DNA of 64,000 bases from CAYMPH01 sp964529415 (GCA_964529415.1 CAZGWD010000008.1:1-64000), one strand, 5' to 3'; counted from the stretch's first letter, positions 43,004 to 51,721 are shown. Program-made: numbers and translations. Notes: a model not told the origin generated them from the letters alone.

Positions 43004-45088
43004 TCAGCGGCGCTGCATTATTATTATAGTAAGGTCATCTCTTACAGGGACATTGCCGAGGTATTTATAAAAATTTTCAAGGATGCTTTTCATGATCTCT
43101 TCAGTTCCGCTGGAAGGGGCTGAATTAAAAGATTCAATAAGATTTGATAATCCATACTGATGATCTTCTGAATTTCTTGATTCTATAAGACAATCGGTGT
43201 ATAATAGAAGCATATCCCCTGGATTTACCTCGAATGAAACTGATGAAAAACTGTTTCCAAAAAGCGCTTTTCCAAGCAGACCTCCGGTGTTACTGGAATC
43301 TTCGCCCCCTGCTGTTTTTACTTCGCCGGTTAAGTGATTTCGCACCAGTATTTCGCAGTGACCGGCATTTACATATTCAACAATATTGCCGTTGAATCGA
43401 ACCATAATGCCTGTCAGGTAATTTGTAACCCGCTCGAGTTCTGTAATAAGACGGTCAGCGAAACGCTCCATTACGGTTTCAAGCGGCAGGTCTTTCATTT
43501 TTACAAAATATCTGAATGCAATTGATTTTGCAAGAATTGTTATAAGTCCGGATGATATGCCATGACCTGAAACATCAAAAATTGATACTCCTGCCAGCCT
43601 TTCATCTATGGTATAAAAGTCAAAAAAATCTCCTGACACTCCTGTAACAGGTTTGAGAATAAATGATGTTTCCCATTCGCTGGATACAGGCGGTTCTGAA
43701 GGGAAAAAACTTTCCTGCACATTAACAGCCATCAGCATATCCCTTGCTGCAGCAGCATGGCTTTCTTCAAGGCTGTTATTGGCATCAGTAAGAAACTCGT
43801 TTGTTGCATCAATCTCGGATTTGGCTGTTTCAAGATTCAGGCAGGCGTTGGTCAGTGCTTCAGTGCGGTTTGCAACCATCTCCTCTAAACGGTTTGTGTA
43901 TTGTGCAAGTTTAACATTGGCTGTTTTCAGATTAGTATGAGTTTCACCGAATCTGCGAATAAGAACAATAGCCATTCCGACAATAAAAATGAAGATACCG
44001 ATATGCGTAATTGTCCTTTGTCTTATTGAAGTATCTGAAATGAATACTGCTCCAATCATGTCCCAAATTACGGCTGTACAAAGAAAAATGAAGGCACAGA
44101 GAAGAATCTTTGCATCCGGATTTCCGCTTCTGATTTCCATGTACATGATATACAGTGATATCAGCATGGAGGTGATTACTCCTAAATAAAATGGAGTTCT
44201 TATTTCGAGTTTATGTATTATATCACAATACCCGGCAAACAGTAAAAGTATTTCAAATATTAATAATACAATTATCATGATTTTCAGAAGTTTATGGTGT
44301 TTGTTTTTAAATATGCTGTCAATAAACATGGCGAATGCAACGGGCATTATAAAAAGAGCAATCAGCCATGCATCAATAAGAAATGCCGGATGATGAAAAA
44401 ATAGCTGCAGGGTGGATGTATGAAAAAAAGTATAAACTGCAGTTGCAAGTACAAATATGCTGAATGAAAAATATTCTTTAAACTCAAATTTTCTAATGAA
44501 GATAAAAAGACCGAAAATGGAAATAAGAATATAGAGGCATCCTATTATCATCCTGTCCAGGTCATTTGTTACCATGCCTGTGATGAGCTCCGCCCTGGAA
44601 CCGATTTGAGGTTTTTTGGAAATGCCGATATAATGATATTTGGAATAAAAACGTGCATAAATATATTTGCCGTCGAATGGCCGTTCAAGATTGAGCATAG
44701 TCCATTCCATGCCTACGTGTTTACCGCCGGATTTGAATATTTCGCCAACAGAAATTATTTTTTTGCTGCCGATATATATATCCATTGTTTCGAACAGATA
44801 TGGTATGTATATTGCAGGATCAATCCAGCCTTTATCTTCAAGCTTTATTCTGAACCAGACATAAGTAAAATCACCGCGATCAAGAAGAATCTTTTTTGTT
44901 GGAGTCCATCCTGTCAGATTGTCATTTTGCGTCCAAATGGGAATACCAGATTTATCGGATGGTGAATCGCCTGTACGGTATTCCCATCCATCTGCAAGCG
45001 GCGAGGTGCCTTTTGTTACAGCAGGGCATGGCATATATGCACTAAGAATAAGCGCCAGTGCGGTTAAAATGTAAAATACTGATTTCAT
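43004..45088 (-). CDS. 7TM sensor with SpoIIE/PP2C phosphatase domain
   Basis: A 694-aa membrane sensor. After a signal peptide it has a periplasmic jelly-roll domain (about 30-160; WTPTKKILLDRGDFTYVWFR), seven membrane helices of 7TMR-DISM type (about 185-385), a coiled coil (395-460) and a SpoIIE phosphatase domain (about 475-694) with metal-binding GDFFDFY and FDVSGHGISSG motifs and a late DDLTII. Such proteins dephosphorylate an anti-anti-sigma factor (STAS) in partner-switching regulation. It is a different type from the two phosphatases at 56.7-60.6 kb: the domains align but are clearly more distant. Confidence 0.9.
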   Translation of the reverse strand: MKSVFYILTALALILSAYMPCPAVTKGTSPLADGWEYRTGDSPSDKSGIPIWTQNDNLTGWTPTKKILLDRGDFTYVWFRIKLEDKGWIDPAIYIPYLFETMDIYIGSKKIISVGEIFKSGGKHVGMEWTMLNLERPFDGKYIYARFYSKYHYIGISKKPQIGSRAELITGMVTNDLDRMIIGCLYILISIFGLFIFIRKFEFKEYFSFSIFVLATAVYTFFHTSTLQLFFHHPAFLIDAWLIALFIMPVAFAMFIDSIFKNKHHKLLKIMIIVLLIFEILLLFAGYCDIIHKLEIRTPFYLGVITSMLISLYIMYMEIRSGNPDAKILLCAFIFLCTAVIWDMIGAVFISDTSIRQRTITHIGIFIFIVGMAIVLIRRFGETHTNLKTANVKLAQYTNRLEEMVANRTEALTNACLNLETAKSEIDATNEFLTDANNSLEESHAAAARDMLMAVNVQESFFPSEPPVSSEWETSFILKPVTGVSGDFFDFYTIDERLAGVSIFDVSGHGISSGLITILAKSIAFRYFVKMKDLPLETVMERFADRLITELERVTNYLTGIMVRFNGNIVEYVNAGHCEILVRNHLTGEVKTAGGEDSSNTGGLLGKALFGNSFSSVSFEVNPGDMLLLYTDCLIESRNSEDHQYGLSNLIESFNSAPSSGTEEIMKSILENFYKYLGNVPVRDDLTIIIMQRR

Positions 45089-45113
45089 ATATTATTCTTA
45101 AATGATTTTTCCG

Positions 45114-45190
45114 GCATGAAATATGTCAAGAATGATAATTGATTAACCCTGGTTATATTTCTTTAAATTACTGATAAACTCTTGACATAT
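45114..45190. promoter_or_regulatory. Shared upstream motif and inverted repeat, divergent region
   Basis: ATATGTCAAG (45121-45130) and CTTGACATAT (45181-45190) form a perfect inverted repeat 50 bases apart between the SpoIIE gene and the Vor operon; each contains a TTGACA that could be the -35 box of the divergent gene. The 21 bases 45114-45134 match 51787-51807, upstream of the acyl-CoA synthetase gene, at 19 positions. Confidence 0.45.
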
Positions 45191-45284
45191 AAAACATCTT
45201 TTGAAATCAAAGATTCATTAAATAATACAACTTGCTGCAATTCGGTACATTTTTTATGAAATAAATATTTTATCAGGATGAGAG

Positions 45285-45494
45285 ATGAAGGGTAAAATTG
45301 AAATAAATCAGGGGCTTTGCAAGGGATGCGAATTATGCATATCTTTTTGTCCCAAAAATCTTATTATGCTTTCGGAAACCTTGAATGCTGCGGGCTATAT
45401 ACCTTCTGAATTCAAAGGCGGAAGTGAATGCACAGGATGCGCTTCATGCGCAATAGTCTGTCCGGAAGTGGCGATTGAGGTGTACCGTGGCTAA
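45285..45494 (+). CDS. 2-oxoacid:ferredoxin oxidoreductase, ferredoxin-like delta subunit
   Basis: A 69-aa dicluster ferredoxin: CKGCELCISFCPK and CTGCASCAIVCPE each bind one [4Fe-4S] cluster. It is the electron-transfer subunit of the four-gene oxidoreductase that follows; it takes electrons from the TPP-bound intermediate chain and passes them to soluble ferredoxin. The upstream region has AGATGAG before the ATG. Its last eight bases overlap the alpha-subunit start. In four-subunit 2-oxoacid oxidoreductases the delta subunit is a separate protein, as here. Confidence 0.9.
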   Translation: MKGKIEINQGLCKGCELCISFCPKNLIMLSETLNAAGYIPSEFKGGSECTGCASCAIVCPEVAIEVYRG

Positions 45495-46554
45495 AATTTT
45501 AATGACAGGAAACGCTGCAATAGCAGAGGCTGCGATAAGGGCTGGATGCCAGTGCTATTTCGGTTATCCTATAACTCCGCAGAATGAGCTTACCGAGTAT
45601 ATGGCGAAAAATCTGAGCCGCAGGCCGGGATGCACATTTCTTCAGGCCGAGAGCGAAGTTGCCGCTATAAATATGGTGTACGGCGCGAGTGTTGCAGGAG
45701 TCAGGACCATGACTTCATCTTCAAGCCCCGGCATCAGCCTGAAGCAGGAAGGCATATCATACCTCGCTGCATGCCAGCTCCCATCGGTAATTGTTAACAT
45801 GTCAAGGGGAGGCCCTGGCCTCGGGAGCATTTCCGCAGCTCAGTCCGATTATTTTCAGTCAACACGCGGAGGCGGACACGGCGATTACAGAACGATAGTG
45901 CTTGCCCCTTCTTCAGTTCAGGAGCTTGCTGATGAAACCCACCGGGCGTTTGATCTTACTGATAAATATGCAATTCCTGTAATAATTCTTGGAGACGGCA
46001 TGCTTGGCCAGATGATGGAACCTGTTGAATTTAAATACGATGCTCCGAAAACCCTGCCTGTCAGAGCTAATGGTTTGCGAGGCGCGAAGGGAAGACCAAG
46101 CAGATTTGTTCGTACATTCACCTCTGTTCCTGCCGAGTTTGAAGAGATGAACTGGAGCCTGTACAGGAGATACCAGCTGCTGCAGAAGGAAGAAGTTGTA
46201 TGGGAAAATTATCTGACTGATGATGCAAAACTTGTAATTACAGCATTCGGTGTAGGCGCGCGTATTGCCAAGGGCGCGATCAAGCAGGCGCGCGCTATGG
46301 GTATGAAGGTCGGCATGTTCAGGCCTGTCACTCTGTGGCCTTTCCCGTCAGAGCAGCTGAAATCGCTTTCTAAATCCGTGAAATTTTTCCTCGACTTTGA
46401 AATGAATATGGGGCAGATGATTGATGACGTAAAGCTTGCTCTTGATGGAGCAGGGGATGTGACTTTTTACGGCAGGCCCGGCGGAGTCATACCGACACCA
46501 ACAGAGGTGCTTCGAGTGATTACACGTCTTTACTATCAAAAGGGATTAAGCTGA
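45487..46554 (+). CDS. vorB: 2-oxoisovalerate-type ferredoxin oxidoreductase, alpha subunit
   Basis: A 355-aa pyrimidine-domain/transketolase C-terminal subunit. The order MTGNAAIAEAAIRAGCQCYF, GYPITPQNELTEYMA, FLQAESEVAAINMVYGASVA, MTSSSSPGISLKQEG matches the VorB group, which oxidises branched-chain 2-oxoacids (3-methyl-2-oxobutanoate and relatives) to the acyl-CoA with ferredoxin; KorA (2-oxoglutarate) is close and cannot be excluded by eye. GTG 45487 is the start, since it gives the conserved AKILMTGNAAIAE N-terminus and GAGGTG lies before it; it overlaps the delta subunit. Confidence 0.9.
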   Translation: MAKILMTGNAAIAEAAIRAGCQCYFGYPITPQNELTEYMAKNLSRRPGCTFLQAESEVAAINMVYGASVAGVRTMTSSSSPGISLKQEGISYLAACQLPSVIVNMSRGGPGLGSISAAQSDYFQSTRGGGHGDYRTIVLAPSSVQELADETHRAFDLTDKYAIPVIILGDGMLGQMMEPVEFKYDAPKTLPVRANGLRGAKGRPSRFVRTFTSVPAEFEEMNWSLYRRYQLLQKEEVVWENYLTDDAKLVITAFGVGARIAKGAIKQARAMGMKVGMFRPVTLWPFPSEQLKSLSKSVKFFLDFEMNMGQMIDDVKLALDGAGDVTFYGRPGGVIPTPTEVLRVITRLYYQKGLS

Positions 46555-46558
46555 TTAT

Positions 46559-47314
46559 ATGGAAAAAATATTTACTAAACCTAAATCTTTAAAAAGTGCA
46601 GTATTTCACTACTGCCCGGGATGCGGACATTCGATTATACACCGCATTACGTGCGAGGTGATTGACGAGCTTGGCATACAGGATAAAACAATCGGCGTCC
46701 CTCCTCCAGGATGCTCGGTATTTGCGTACTATTATTTTGATGTTGATATGGTCGAGTCAGCTCATGGGCGCGGGGCTGCTGTTGCAACCGGAATTAAAAG
46801 GGCTTTTCCCGAATCTGTAGTTTTCACATATCAGGGCGATGGTGATCTCGCTGCTATTGGCGCTGGCGAGACTCTTCATGCTGCAAACAGGGGTGAAAAC
46901 ATCACTGCAATTTTTATTAATAACGCCGTTTACGGCATGACCGGAGGGCAGATGGCTCCCACAACCATGCTCGGCATGAAAACAACAACATCACCTCTCG
47001 GACGTGACAGCATATTTGACGGACATCCTATCAAGATGAGCGAGATTCTTGCACAGGTGAAGGGTACATGTTACATAGAAAGAACTGCAGTGAACAATCC
47101 TGCTAATATCAGAAAAGCCAAAAAAGCCATTAAAAAAGCATTCCAGAACCAGATGAACGGTCTGGGATATTCTCTGGTAGAAATACTTTCGCCATGCCCC
47201 ACTAACTGGAAGATGAATTCAATCGACTCATGGAAGTGGGTTGATGAGGTAATGGCCAAGGAATTTCCGCTGGGAGTAATTAAAGACACTACAGGTAAAA
47301 GCCATGCTGATTAA
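46559..47314 (+). CDS. 2-oxoacid:ferredoxin oxidoreductase, TPP-binding beta subunit
   Basis: A 251-aa thiamine-diphosphate-binding subunit. HYCPGCGHSIIHR opens it, followed by the TPP motif GDGDLAAIGAGE and the later NNAVYGMTGGQMAPTT, all typical. It holds the cofactor that decarboxylates the 2-oxoacid. Residue Cys in CPGCGH may bind the intermediate cluster. It begins four bases after the alpha-subunit stop and its end overlaps the gamma subunit by 11 bases, so all four are one coupled operon. Confidence 0.92.
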   Translation: MEKIFTKPKSLKSAVFHYCPGCGHSIIHRITCEVIDELGIQDKTIGVPPPGCSVFAYYYFDVDMVESAHGRGAAVATGIKRAFPESVVFTYQGDGDLAAIGAGETLHAANRGENITAIFINNAVYGMTGGQMAPTTMLGMKTTTSPLGRDSIFDGHPIKMSEILAQVKGTCYIERTAVNNPANIRKAKKAIKKAFQNQMNGLGYSLVEILSPCPTNWKMNSIDSWKWVDEVMAKEFPLGVIKDTTGKSHAD

Positions 47315-47834
47315 AACAATTTTCGCTGGATTCGGAGGGCAGGGGGTTCTTTCAATGGGACTTAACCTCGCCCAGGCAGCAATGCTTGAAAATAAAAATG
47401 TCACTTATCTTCCGGCTTATGGAGCGGAAATAAGGGGAGGAACAGCTCACTGCACAGTTTCTGTTTCTGATGAGGAGATTGCATCTCCTGTCGCTTCTTC
47501 GCCAACTTTTGCTGTTGCAATGAACCGTCCATCAATGGTAAAATTCCAGAATAATATTCAATCCGGCGGAATATTTTTTCTCAATTCAAGTCTTATAAAT
47601 GAAGCAGTAAGCCGCGGGGACATTGAGATCGTAAATGTGCCTGCCAACGCCATTGCCGAAAAAATGAAAAACGCGCGTTCTGCCAATATGGTTATGCTTG
47701 GAGCATTTATAAAGAAAAGCAATATTGTGGGACTGGACAGCCTTGTAGAGGGTTTAAATGTAGCCCTTAAGGGTAATAAAAAATTAATTGCTGTAAATTC
47801 TGAAGCACTGAAAGCCGGATACGATCTGGTTTAA
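47304..47834 (+). CDS. 2-oxoacid:ferredoxin oxidoreductase, gamma subunit
   Basis: A 176-aa gamma subunit, with the standard opening IKTIFAGFGGQGVLSMGLNL and YGAEIRGGTAHCTVSVSD. It closes the active site over CoA and the substrate. It starts inside the end of the beta gene (47304-47314). After its stop, 26 bases separate it from the ACT-domain gene, which is probably in the same transcript. Order in this operon is delta-alpha-beta-gamma. Confidence 0.92.
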   Translation: MLIKTIFAGFGGQGVLSMGLNLAQAAMLENKNVTYLPAYGAEIRGGTAHCTVSVSDEEIASPVASSPTFAVAMNRPSMVKFQNNIQSGGIFFLNSSLINEAVSRGDIEIVNVPANAIAEKMKNARSANMVMLGAFIKKSNIVGLDSLVEGLNVALKGNKKLIAVNSEALKAGYDLV

Positions 47835-47860
47835 CCTGTAAAAAAAATTCGGAGTAATAT

Positions 47861-48292
47861 ATGTCTGTAAAACAAATATCTGTCAGCATTGATAATGTGC
47901 CGGGAAAATTTCTGGCTATCAGCGAGTATCTGGGAGCTGAGGGAATAAACATAAGGGCGATATCAGTTGCCGACACGTCTGACATGAGTACAGTCAGGTT
48001 CGTTACTGATGATCCGGTAAAAACAGTTACAGTTCTGAACAGCCATGGTTTTACAGCCAAGGAGATTGATGTGCTTGCAGTTGAAGTGCCTGATCATCCA
48101 GGCGGGCTGCAGGCAATACTCCGCCCTTTGAAAAATGCCGGAATTAATGTCCATTATTTTTATCCTTATCTTGGAAGAGGGGAAAGCGGCCAGGCTATAG
48201 TAATTATCGGCGCTGACAAAACTGATGAAGCTTCCGAAATACTGAAAAAGAACTGGGTGAGCACTCTGGGTAAGGAAATATACTCTCTTTAA
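47861..48292 (+). CDS. Tandem ACT-domain protein
   Basis: A 143-aa protein consisting of two ACT domains (about 4-65 and 70-140; ISVSIDNVPGKFLAISEYLG and VEVPDHPGGLQAILRPLKNA), small-molecule sensor modules usually for amino acids. Proteins of this type often sit beside 2-oxoacid oxidoreductase or aryl/acyl-CoA ligase genes in anaerobes and may sense branched-chain or aromatic amino acids from which the oxoacids come. CGGAG precedes the ATG. It has no enzymatic domain. Ligand and target unknown. Confidence 0.88.
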   Translation: MSVKQISVSIDNVPGKFLAISEYLGAEGINIRAISVADTSDMSTVRFVTDDPVKTVTVLNSHGFTAKEIDVLAVEVPDHPGGLQAILRPLKNAGINVHYFYPYLGRGESGQAIVIIGADKTDEASEILKKNWVSTLGKEIYSL

Positions 48293-48331
48293 AACTGGTT
48301 GAATTATAGCACTTAACGATTATTTCTATTT

Positions 48332-48451
48332 TTGTCATTCCTGCGGATGCAGGTCTTGCCCCCTGTGGGGGAATCCCATAGCATATATTTTTTATGAGAT
48401 TTACCCGAGGGTGCAAGACCGGTATTTGTAATTACAAAACCGGAATGACAA
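48332..48451. repeat. Dispersed palindromic element, family 2 copy B
   Basis: Perfect 10-bp terminal inverted repeats TTGTCATTCC (48332-48341) and GGAATGACAA (48442-48451). Inside, GGTCTTGC (48352-48359) pairs with GCAAGACC (48413-48420). The 22 bases 48399-48420 match, in opposite orientation, 35184-35205 in copy A with one difference. The 120-bp element lies in the gene-free stretch 48293-48524. Confidence 0.85.
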
Positions 48452-48524
48452 TGTACTTTTAATTTCGTGAATTGCAATAGATGTCACAGGAATTGATTCT
48501 AATTAAAAATATCCGGAGTAAATA

Positions 48525-49607
48525 ATGGCTGATGAAATTTTCTATAAACTGAGAGACATTCTCGATACCATTCCAAACGGCTATCCTTCCAGACCTGACG
48601 GAATTGAAATTAAAATACTGAAAAAAATATTTACCGAAGAAGAAGCTGAGCTTACCACAAAGCTTAAGCTGAAATATGAAACCCCGGATGCTATTGCTCT
48701 GCGCACCGGCCTTGACAGCGGATTTTTAAGTAAAAAATTATTTGAAATGTCCGAGAAAGGGCAGATATGGCATGCAAGGATCGGAGCGGCTGATCTGTAT
48801 AAACTTTTACCTTTTGTATTCGGAATATATGAGTTTCAGATTAAAAGAATGGACGAAGAGTTTGTCCGTATGGCTGAAGACTATATGCAAAGCGTATTTG
48901 TTCATGAGTACTTTTCCAAAAAACCTTCTCTTCTCAAAGTAATTCCAATTGAAAATGAAATTCCCAATAAAACTGAAATTGAGCCGTATGAAAGCATTTC
49001 AAATATAATTGAAGGCGGAAAGTCTTGGGGCGTAGGTACGTGCATCTGTAAAAAAGAAAAGATGATGCGCGGCGAAGGCTGCGATAATCCAAAAGAAGTA
49101 TGTATGGCTGTAGCGCCGTTTGAAAATTATTTTGAGGGCCATTTTTTAATGAAGCCCATTTCAAAAGAAGAAGCGTATAAAACGCTGGATATGGCGGAAG
49201 AAGCAGGGCTTGTCCACATGGTAAATAATGTAAAGGGCGGCCATTTTACAATATGCAACTGCTGCGGCTGCTGCTGCGGTTTAATGAGAGCATTAAATGA
49301 GTTCGGATATACTGAAGCTATAGGCAATTCGAATTTTTATGCAGTTGTTGATAAAGACCTCTGTACCGGCTGCAGCATATGCGTTGACAGATGCCAGGTG
49401 AAAGCCATAACGATTGGTGATACTGCAGAAGTAAATAGCAGATGCATAGGATGCGGCCTGTGCATAAGTTCATGCCCTGCTGAAGCAATTAGACTTAAGA
49501 GAAGAGAAGTTGAGCAGATGGAGTATGTTCCTAAAGATGAGAAAGAATGGATGAAGCTCAGGAATATTGCCCGTAAAAAGGGTGATGAATACAAACTGCT
49601 TATATGA
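48525..49607 (+). CDS. Multi-cluster ferredoxin with winged-helix-like N-terminus
   Basis: A 360-aa cytoplasmic iron-sulfur protein. Residues 1-120 look like a helical/winged-helix segment. Then come a cysteine group Cys173, Cys175, Cys186, Cys193, an unusual cysteine run at 244-251 (CNCCGCCC, six Cys in eight residues), and two [4Fe-4S] ferredoxin motifs (CTGCSICVDRC near 282, CIGCGLCISSC near 310). Proteins like this are seen in anaerobic proteobacteria near oxidoreductases; function is not established. Its place downstream of the Vor/ACT genes suggests it accepts or distributes electrons from them. It converges with the acyl-CoA synthetase. Confidence 0.82.
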   Translation: MADEIFYKLRDILDTIPNGYPSRPDGIEIKILKKIFTEEEAELTTKLKLKYETPDAIALRTGLDSGFLSKKLFEMSEKGQIWHARIGAADLYKLLPFVFGIYEFQIKRMDEEFVRMAEDYMQSVFVHEYFSKKPSLLKVIPIENEIPNKTEIEPYESISNIIEGGKSWGVGTCICKKEKMMRGEGCDNPKEVCMAVAPFENYFEGHFLMKPISKEEAYKTLDMAEEAGLVHMVNNVKGGHFTICNCCGCCCGLMRALNEFGYTEAIGNSNFYAVVDKDLCTGCSICVDRCQVKAITIGDTAEVNSRCIGCGLCISSCPAEAIRLKRREVEQMEYVPKDEKEWMKLRNIARKKGDEYKLLI

Positions 49608-49620
49608 AAAATTTTATCTT

Positions 49621-49656
49621 ACTCAAGGATTTTTTATCTGAAAAAAATCCTTGAGT
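49621..49656. terminator. Perfect 15-bp hairpin between convergent genes
   Basis: ACTCAAGGATTTTTT (49621-49635) pairs with AAAAAATCCTTGAGT (49642-49656), loop of six. Half of the stem is made of the last codons of the acyl-CoA synthetase gene (DSRIFF). It is placed to end both converging transcripts, although the T-runs are inside the stem. Confidence 0.5.
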
Positions 49657-51721
49657 CAACAATGGAAACACCTTTCCCTTTTTCATGCACAATTACAGGA
49701 TTAAGATCTATTTCGTTTATAAAATCAATTTCAGCCATTAGAGATGATACCCTGCATATTATATCTATCAATGCATCTTCATCGAGAGGCCCGCGGCCCC
49801 TTATGCCTTTCAGGAGAGGATATGTTTTTAACTCGCGAAGCATTGATGCTGCATCATTTTTTGTCACTGGAGCAAGCCTTATTGCCCTGTCCCTGAAAAG
49901 TTCAATGTAGATTCCGCCGTATCCTACCATTACTGCAGGCCCGAAGGATTCATCCCTGATTCCCCCCACAAAAAATTCCTCGCCTCTGCCTGCCATTTCC
50001 TGAATAAGAAAACCGTTAACTTCAGGAGGATTCTCCAGAGATTTAATTTTTTCTTTTATTTCAATAATTGCCGCTTCAGTTTCGGTAATGTTGTTTAATC
50101 CTATGCGTACTCCGCCTATATCGGATTTATGGGATGCGTCTTTTGATAAAAGTTTTACAGCAGCAGGGAATCCAATAGATATTTTTTTTAAATCAGCATC
50201 AGGCTGAACAGTTATGTACGGCACTGGTATAATGCCTGCTGCATTGCAGATTTCAAGGGCTTCATCTGTCAGGGGTATCCTCTTTTCTTCTACACAGTCA
50301 GTTCTTATTTTATCGATCAGTATTTTATCTATTGCAAATGATTCCGGTTTCCCCCTGAGTTTACGCGCTTCTTTGCGGTTTCTGTAATCCAGGAGAATCT
50401 TTAGGGCTGATACTGCCTGCAGAGGTGCCGTAAATGTGGGGAACGGATGGTTTTTCATTATATCGAGAAGCTCTTCCGCGTCTGATATCAGAGTGACAGC
50501 AACCGGTTTGTTGTATTTCTTCACCATTTCGTCTACGCTGTTTAAAAATGAACGTGAAGTTTCAGATTCATATCCGGACTGATAAAGGTGGTTGAAGATG
50601 ATTCCGTCTACATTATCCAGTTTCATGGCTTCTTCCAGAATTTTTGTAAAAATTGTATAGTCAAATATTTCGCCCAGGTCGAGAGGATTCTGGTGTGCTA
50701 TTACTTTTGACTGGTACATTGATTTGATGCTTGATATAAAAGACTCGGGAAACTCTATCATGTCAAAACCAAACCTGGCGCAGGCGTCTGCGGTTATTAC
50801 AGCATGCCCGCCTGATCTTGAAAGCACAGCAACCCTGTTCCCTTTCATCACAGGGAGCTGAAATGCTTTTGTGGCTATTGCGAGCTCGTCTTCGCCTTCA
50901 ATCCTCACAACTGCAGCCTGGGCAAATGCTGAGTCAACAATATCGTCATTCGCTGAAAGTGCGGATGTGTGTGATTTGGCAATTTTTGCGCTTGTTGTGC
51001 TTCTGTTGGATTTCATGACAATGGTTGGTTTTTCTGATTTCATGCAAAGATCAAAAAATTTTCTTCCTCTGCTGAATCCTTCCAGATACATTAGTATAAG
51101 ATCGGTTTTAGGATCGTCGATCAGGTATTCCAGAAAATCCACCTCGTCAAGCTGAAGCTTGTTTCCCACGCTGACAAATTTGTTGAAGAAAATATGGTTT
51201 TCCCTTGTCATTCGCATGAATGTATCCCCAACGCCGCCGCTTTGTGATACGATTGAAGCTGTCCCGTTTATAAGCTTGAATTTGAGAAATGCAAACGGCA
51301 TCATCATGTTGATTTCGCAGTTTACTGTGCCTATGCAATTCGGGCCTATAACCTTTATTCCATACCTGGAAGCGGTGGATAAAACCTGTTCTTCCATGCT
51401 GTGTTTATCACCAGAATATTCACTGAATCCGCCGGATTCAATAACCACATGGGTAATTCCTTTTTTTCCCGCTTCCTCCATCATTGCAGGTACAGTATCT
51501 GCAGGAGTGAGTATGATAAGAACATCAGGTATTTCCGGAAGGCTTGCGATGTCCTTGTAAACCTTTAATCCGCTTACTTCGCCTTCCTTATTTCCTATGC
51601 CGTAGAGATTTCCTGTGAAGCCGATATTCTGATTGTTTACCAGAACTATTTTACCAAGAGTAATTTTGTTAAGGGAAACTCCTGTTATTGCCATGCTTTT
51701 CGGGTAAAAAAATTTTTTCAT
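49634..51721 (-). CDS. ADP-forming acyl-CoA synthetase, fused alpha-beta
   Basis: A 695-aa NDP-forming acid-CoA ligase. It converts acyl-CoA plus ADP plus phosphate to the acid, CoA and ATP. Domains: CoA-binding Rossmann (about 1-130; YPKSMAITGVSLNKITLGKI), two succinyl-CoA-synthetase-like ligase domains (with SQSGGVGD and AKSHTSALSANDD, the latter probably holding the phospho-histidine), and an ATP-grasp domain (about 470-695; PAAVKLLSKDASHKSDIGGV). ATG 51721 is preferred over the upstream in-frame starts to 51802 because AGGA precedes it and the family's N-terminus begins there. It converges with the Vor/ferredoxin genes and would capture energy from their acyl-CoA product. Confidence 0.9.
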   Translation of the reverse strand: MKKFFYPKSMAITGVSLNKITLGKIVLVNNQNIGFTGNLYGIGNKEGEVSGLKVYKDIASLPEIPDVLIILTPADTVPAMMEEAGKKGITHVVIESGGFSEYSGDKHSMEEQVLSTASRYGIKVIGPNCIGTVNCEINMMMPFAFLKFKLINGTASIVSQSGGVGDTFMRMTRENHIFFNKFVSVGNKLQLDEVDFLEYLIDDPKTDLILMYLEGFSRGRKFFDLCMKSEKPTIVMKSNRSTTSAKIAKSHTSALSANDDIVDSAFAQAAVVRIEGEDELAIATKAFQLPVMKGNRVAVLSRSGGHAVITADACARFGFDMIEFPESFISSIKSMYQSKVIAHQNPLDLGEIFDYTIFTKILEEAMKLDNVDGIIFNHLYQSGYESETSRSFLNSVDEMVKKYNKPVAVTLISDAEELLDIMKNHPFPTFTAPLQAVSALKILLDYRNRKEARKLRGKPESFAIDKILIDKIRTDCVEEKRIPLTDEALEICNAAGIIPVPYITVQPDADLKKISIGFPAAVKLLSKDASHKSDIGGVRIGLNNITETEAAIIEIKEKIKSLENPPEVNGFLIQEMAGRGEEFFVGGIRDESFGPAVMVGYGGIYIELFRDRAIRLAPVTKNDAASMLRELKTYPLLKGIRGRGPLDEDALIDIICRVSSLMAEIDFINEIDLNPVIVHEKGKGVSIVDSRIFFR

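Noticed and set aside
45182..45210. TTGACA-led promoter for the Vor operon
   Set aside because: The -35 is perfect but no acceptable -10 lies at 16 to 19 bases; kept only as part of an inverted repeat.
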